The notes under the pieces are model-generated. The model was given only the letters and a program-made list of their open reading frames with translations, was not told the origin of the DNA and searched no databases. From contig JAQUNM010000021.1 in the NCBI GenBank assembly GCA_028717605.1, positions 1-8,640 of the forward strand: a stretch of DNA of 8,640 bases. The letters run 5' to 3'. Made by a program: the position numbers and the translations under genes. Shown one piece after another: positions 5,259 to 8,640 of this stretch (positions are counted from its first letter, which is position 1; each line of letters begins with the position of its first letter). Source of the DNA: Minisyncoccota bacterium. Lineage in GTDB: Bacteria > Patescibacteriota > Minisyncoccia > Minisyncoccales > GWA2-38-27.

Positions 5259-5837
5259 TTAATTAATTTTTATTGTTTTTATAAAGTTTTCAAATATTTT
5301 TTCGCAATCTTTTGTTATAAATCCAGAAAAAGCGTAATTTTTATTAAAAACAGGAACAGAAATTAAATAAAGAGATCCGATTTCGGAATTATTAAAAAGT
5401 AGTTCTTTTACCCCTTTAAAGCCAGAGACTTCTAAGATTTCATAAGCTTGATTTATTTCTATTAAAATATCTGGCCTTTTATCTGTTTTTAAGGCTATTT
5501 CTATATCTTGAATAAGTTTTTCTTTTTCTAAATATTGATCATTTACTTGGACAGAAATAGTACAACCTTTTTTAACTGACGGGCAATCTTCATATTCTTG
5601 TTTAGTATAAGACATCTCTAAAATATTATCTTCATAATCAAGATACCAACTTAAGGGCATTTTAAAAGAAAAACCTTGCTCAGGGTTTTCTATTATATTA
5701 GGCTTTAAAAAAACATAACCTGATCCTTGTAATAATAAATTGTTTTCTTTTATTTTCTGCTTTTCTCCTTGATAGCCTAGGAAAAAAACAACAGCTACAA
5801 AAATAAATAAAATTATAAATATTGTTTTTTGTTTCAT
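5259..5837 (-). CDS. Membrane-anchored PsbP-like protein of unknown function
   Basis: This 192-residue protein has an N-terminal transmembrane anchor at about 5-22 (TIFIILFIFVAVVFFLGY) and an external domain. The phrase GFSFKMPLSWYL (55-66) near the domain start, and the closing SGFITKDCEKIFENFIKTIK (171-190), match the general pattern of small PsbP-like domains (FSFKYP-W at the start, a F-I-TI helix at the end). No lipobox is present. Cys85 and Cys92 enclose a short loop and could form a disulfide. The ATG (5835-5837) overlaps the clpB stop by ATGA, and a weak GGTAAG lies a few bases upstream. The gene sits between clpB and the ComEA-like gene, suggesting co-expression, but no partner or ligand can be read from the sequence. 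Confidence 0.82.
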   Translation of the reverse strand: MKQKTIFIILFIFVAVVFFLGYQGEKQKIKENNLLLQGSGYVFLKPNIIENPEQGFSFKMPLSWYLDYEDNILEMSYTKQEYEDCPSVKKGCTISVQVNDQYLEKEKLIQDIEIALKTDKRPDILIEINQAYEILEVSGFKGVKELLFNNSEIGSLYLISVPVFNKNYAFSGFITKDCEKIFENFIKTIKIN

Positions 5838-8476
5838 TTTTTCTTACCAAAGGTTTTAAAAGTAATCTTGTTATTTTTCAAGTCAATAAATAATTCTGTC
5901 CCTATCTTACCAGTCACTATTTCTAAAGCTAAAGGATCTAATATTTCTTTTTGAATAACTCTTTTTAAAGGTCTGGCTCCTAGATTAGGATCAAACCCTT
6001 TTTCTGCTAAAAAAACCTTAACTTTATCTGAAACCTTGGCTTTAATGTCTTTCAAGTTTAATCTAGCAAAAACTTTTTGTAATTCTATTTCGACAATTTT
6101 TTCTATATCTTTTTTATCTAAATAATTAAAAATAATTGTCTCATCTATTCTATTTAAAAATTCTGGTCTAAAATATTCTTTTAAAGATTCCATTACTTTT
6201 TCTTTTAAAGATTGTTTTTCCTCTTTATTATTAACAAACCCCAAAGAACTCATTTTAGCAATATATTCAGAACCAATATTAGATGTCATTATTACAATAG
6301 AGTTTTTAAAAGAAGCTGTTCTTCCTTTAGCGTCTGTTAATCTTCCATCTTCTAATACTTGTAATAGTATATTGAAAATATCAGGATGAGATTTTTCTAC
6401 TTCGTCTAAAAGAATAACGCTATAAGGTCTTCTTCTTATTTTCTCTGTTAATTGACCTCCTTCGTCATAGCCGACATAACCAGGCGGACTGCCTATTATT
6501 TTAGAAACAGTGTGTTTTTCCATATATTCTGACATATCTAAACGAATTAAAGCATTTTCATCATTAAATAAAAAACCAGCTAAAGCTTTGGCTGTTTCTG
6601 TTTTTCCTACTCCAGTAGGACCTAGAAAAATAAAAGAGCCCATTGGTCTATTTTCTTCAGCAATACCTGCCCTAGACCTTCTGATAGCATTAGAAATAGC
6701 TTTTAAAGCTGCCATTTGACCAATTACTCTTTTAGCTAAAATATCTTCCATGCTTTCTAGTTTATTAGCCTCAGCTTCAATTAACCTGGTTACAGGAATA
6801 CCAGTCCATTTAGAAACTATTCTAGCTATATCTTCTTCCCCTATTTCTTCTTTTAAAATAGGTTTTTTCTTTTGAAGCTTAATTAATTTTTTCTCTGACT
6901 TATTTATTTCTTTTAAAAGATCAGGGATTTGACCATACTTTATTTCTGCTACTTTTTGTAAATCAGCTTTTCTTTCTGCTTCTTCAGCCTCAAAGGTTAA
7001 AGCGTCTATTTGCTTTTTAAGCTCTTTAATTTTTTCAATTAATTCTTTCTCTGCTTTCCATTGCATTTCAAACTCTCTTATCTTTTCTTTTAAATCAGCT
7101 AGGGTTCTGTTAATGGCTGATAATCTTTTGGTTGAATTTTTTTCATTTTTAATAGCTTGCTTCTCTATTTCTAATTTTTGAATTCTCTTTTTCAAATCTT
7201 CTAGTTCAGCAGGCTCTGATTCTATTTCTAAACGAGCTGAAGACATGGCCTCATCCATTAAATCTACTGCTTTATCAGGTAAAAATCTATCAGTAATATA
7301 GCGAGCCGCCAATTCAGCCGCTGCTTTTAAAGCTGAATCTTTTATTCTTAAACCATGATGAACCTCGTATTTTTCTTTAATACCTCTTAAAATAGCAACT
7401 GTATCTTCAATAGATGGCTCAGGAGTATAAATAGGTTGAAACCTTCTTTCTAAAGCTAAATCTTTTTCAATATATTTTTGATATTCTTTTAAAGTAGTTG
7501 CTCCGATAGCCCTTAATTCTCCTCTGGCTAAGGCTGGTTTTAATAAATTAGAAGCATCAATAGCTCCTTCAGCAGCTCCAGCTCCTACTAAAGTATGAAG
7601 TTCGTCTATAAAAAGAATATATTTCCCATCAGCTCTTTTTATTTCTTTTAAAAGAGCTCTAACTCTGTCTTCAAATTCTCCTCTATATTTTGTTCCAGCT
7701 ACTAAAGAACCCAAGCTTAAACTAATTATTTCTTTATCTTTTAAGCTTTCTGGAACATCTTGTTTAACAATTTTTCTAGCTAAACCTTCGACAATAGCTG
7801 TTTTTCCTACTCCTGCTTCTCCGATTAAAACAGGGTTATTTTTAGTTCTGCGAGACAAAACTTGCATTAATCTTCTAGTTTCTGTTTCTCTTCCCACAAC
7901 TGGATCTAATTTTCCTTGTTTAGCTTGCAAAGTAAGATTATTAGTATATTTTTCAATTACTTGATATTTTGATTCTGGGTCAGGATCAGTAATCCTTGTA
8001 CCCCCTCTTAACTCAGCTAAAGCCTTTAAAACAGTGTTATAATCTATGTTTTTCATTTCTCCTTGTTTATCTGTAAAAAGAGAAATTTTATCTAATATTT
8101 CTTTAGCTTTTGTTTTAGCAAAAATTAAAGCTAAAAATAAATGCTCTAAAGAAATAAAGTCATCTTGCATATTAAGTGCTTCCTGTCTAGCCTGATCTAA
8201 AACTTTAGCCATGTCTTGGGTTAAATAAAATTGACCTAAGATTTGAGGAGTTTTAGTCAAAGGTAATTGTTTTAATCCTGATTCAGCTTTTTTCTTAATT
8301 TCTTCTATGTTTGCCCCTATTTTTTGTAACAAAGTAATAATAATACTATCTTGTTGATTAACCAAAGCTAAAAGCAAATGTAAAGCATCAATGTGTTGGT
8401 GATTCATTGATTGAGCTAAGTTCTGGGCATTCATTATTGCTTCTTGGGCTTTGTGGGTAAAATTTGCTCCATTCAT
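5834..8476 (-). CDS. clpB: ATP-dependent chaperone ClpB (Hsp100 disaggregase)
   Basis: This 880-residue, full-length ClpB rescues aggregated proteins together with DnaK by threading them through a hexameric ring. The double Clp_N domain spans about 1-147. The first AAA+ ring has Walker A GEAGVGKT (219-226), pore Tyr264 in KYRGEF, Walker B YILFIDE (286-292) and arginines in LERRF (344-345). The coiled-coil middle domain characteristic of ClpB, and not ClpA or ClpC in this long form, spans about 410-530. The second ring has Walker A GPTGVGKT (619-626), pore Tyr667 in GYVGYDEGG, Walker B VILLDE (687-692), FLNRID (774-779) and sensor 2 GARPLKR (833-839). No ClpP-binding IGF/L loop is apparent. 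A clear AGGAG precedes the ATG, and the start overlaps the upstream HtrA-like stop. All catalytic residues are intact. Confidence 0.98.
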   Translation of the reverse strand: MNGANFTHKAQEAIMNAQNLAQSMNHQHIDALHLLLALVNQQDSIIITLLQKIGANIEEIKKKAESGLKQLPLTKTPQILGQFYLTQDMAKVLDQARQEALNMQDDFISLEHLFLALIFAKTKAKEILDKISLFTDKQGEMKNIDYNTVLKALAELRGGTRITDPDPESKYQVIEKYTNNLTLQAKQGKLDPVVGRETETRRLMQVLSRRTKNNPVLIGEAGVGKTAIVEGLARKIVKQDVPESLKDKEIISLSLGSLVAGTKYRGEFEDRVRALLKEIKRADGKYILFIDELHTLVGAGAAEGAIDASNLLKPALARGELRAIGATTLKEYQKYIEKDLALERRFQPIYTPEPSIEDTVAILRGIKEKYEVHHGLRIKDSALKAAAELAARYITDRFLPDKAVDLMDEAMSSARLEIESEPAELEDLKKRIQKLEIEKQAIKNEKNSTKRLSAINRTLADLKEKIREFEMQWKAEKELIEKIKELKKQIDALTFEAEEAERKADLQKVAEIKYGQIPDLLKEINKSEKKLIKLQKKKPILKEEIGEEDIARIVSKWTGIPVTRLIEAEANKLESMEDILAKRVIGQMAALKAISNAIRRSRAGIAEENRPMGSFIFLGPTGVGKTETAKALAGFLFNDENALIRLDMSEYMEKHTVSKIIGSPPGYVGYDEGGQLTEKIRRRPYSVILLDEVEKSHPDIFNILLQVLEDGRLTDAKGRTASFKNSIVIMTSNIGSEYIAKMSSLGFVNNKEEKQSLKEKVMESLKEYFRPEFLNRIDETIIFNYLDKKDIEKIVEIELQKVFARLNLKDIKAKVSDKVKVFLAEKGFDPNLGARPLKRVIQKEILDPLALEIVTGKIGTELFIDLKNNKITFKTFGKKK

Positions 8477-8640
8477 GATCTTTCTCCTAATATTACATCA
8501 ACTAATTGTTCTTGGTTATTTCTTAAAATTTTAAGAATTATTCTATCTCCAGGACTATATTTCATAATAACCCTAGCTAAAGAATTATCTTTGGTTATTT
8601 TTTCATTATTAAATTCTAAAATTATGTCTCCTTCTAATAA
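8473..8640 (-). CDS. HtrA/DegP-type serine protease, C-terminal PDZ end (partial)
   Basis: The last 55 codons of a gene entering from the right edge. The peptide reads LLEGDIILEFNNEKI, then DNSLARVIMKYSPGDRIILK, then VDVILGERS and a TGA stop (8473-8475). The EGDIILEFN, PGD and C-terminal V-V-LGER pattern is that of the final PDZ domain in HtrA/DegP proteases, which are membrane-anchored or secreted quality-control enzymes. The catalytic domain lies outside the window, so the protease assignment rests on the PDZ type alone. Another PDZ protein, such as an S41 or site-2 protease, is less likely. The TGA overlaps the clpB ATG by four bases, implying coupled translation. Confidence 0.78.
   Translation of the reverse strand, partial: LLEGDIILEFNNEKITKDNSLARVIMKYSPGDRIILKILRNNQEQLVDVILGERS
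8484..8488 (-). promoter_or_regulatory. Shine-Dalgarno site of clpB
   Basis: AGGAG on the minus strand lies seven bases before the clpB ATG (8474-8476), inside the last codons of the HtrA-like gene. It is the only canonical ribosome binding site seen before any gene in the window, and it fixes the clpB start. Confidence 0.85.

Noticed and set aside
1..8640. Alternative genetic code with TGA as glycine
   Set aside because: TGA ends at least four genes at sensible lengths, including clpB and acyP, so the standard bacterial code is used.

Overview
The window is AT-rich and tightly packed. Every supported gene lies on the minus strand, so transcription runs from high to low coordinates. The gene content points to a member of the Patescibacteria (Candidate Phyla Radiation), probably Parcubacteria-like. 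Markers are a secreted peptidoglycan-binding-domain protein with the YFG-LTKAAVVKFQ and GTGFVG pattern, an ECF sigma factor followed by a DUF5667-type membrane protein, a short regulator with a DeoR-type C-terminal HTH, and several anchored envelope proteins with LysM-like, PsbP-like and ComEA-like domains. TGA is a normal stop in several genes, so the TGA-as-glycine code of Gracilibacteria and Absconditabacteria does not apply. The lineage is inferred from protein style; there is no rRNA gene here.

Reading in the direction of transcription, the window opens at 8640 inside a gene whose last 55 codons are an HtrA/DegP-type PDZ domain. Its stop overlaps the start of clpB (5834..8476) by four bases (ATGA). 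clpB overlaps a small anchored PsbP-like protein (5259..5837) in the same way. A 686-residue secreted protein with three ComEA-type helix-hairpin-helix (HhH) modules (3196..5256) follows after two bases. These four genes look like one transcription unit that pairs protein quality control with two surface-exposed proteins.

A second unit (3118 down to 2403) holds an anchored LysM-like protein and an acylphosphatase, again with an ATGA overlap. A third gene encodes the DeoR-type regulator (1804..2373). Its promoter places the predicted transcription start exactly on the A of the start codon, so its mRNA is probably leaderless. The fourth unit is the ECF sigma factor (1253..1759) and its membrane partner (556..1215). 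A -35/-10 pair sits inside the end of the regulator gene, and the leader carries three copies of a 7-base motif. The last gene, running off the left edge, is the start of the peptidoglycan-binding protein. It has a strong promoter overlapping the previous stop codon and a leader of about 115 bases with two hairpins.

No intergenic stretch exceeds 150 bases. I see no RNA genes, mobile elements or CRISPR array. The points most worth a second look are the triple-HhH protein with a cysteine pair around each module, the leader elements of the sigma factor and peptidoglycan-binding genes, the leaderless regulator, and promoters placed on the preceding stop codons.
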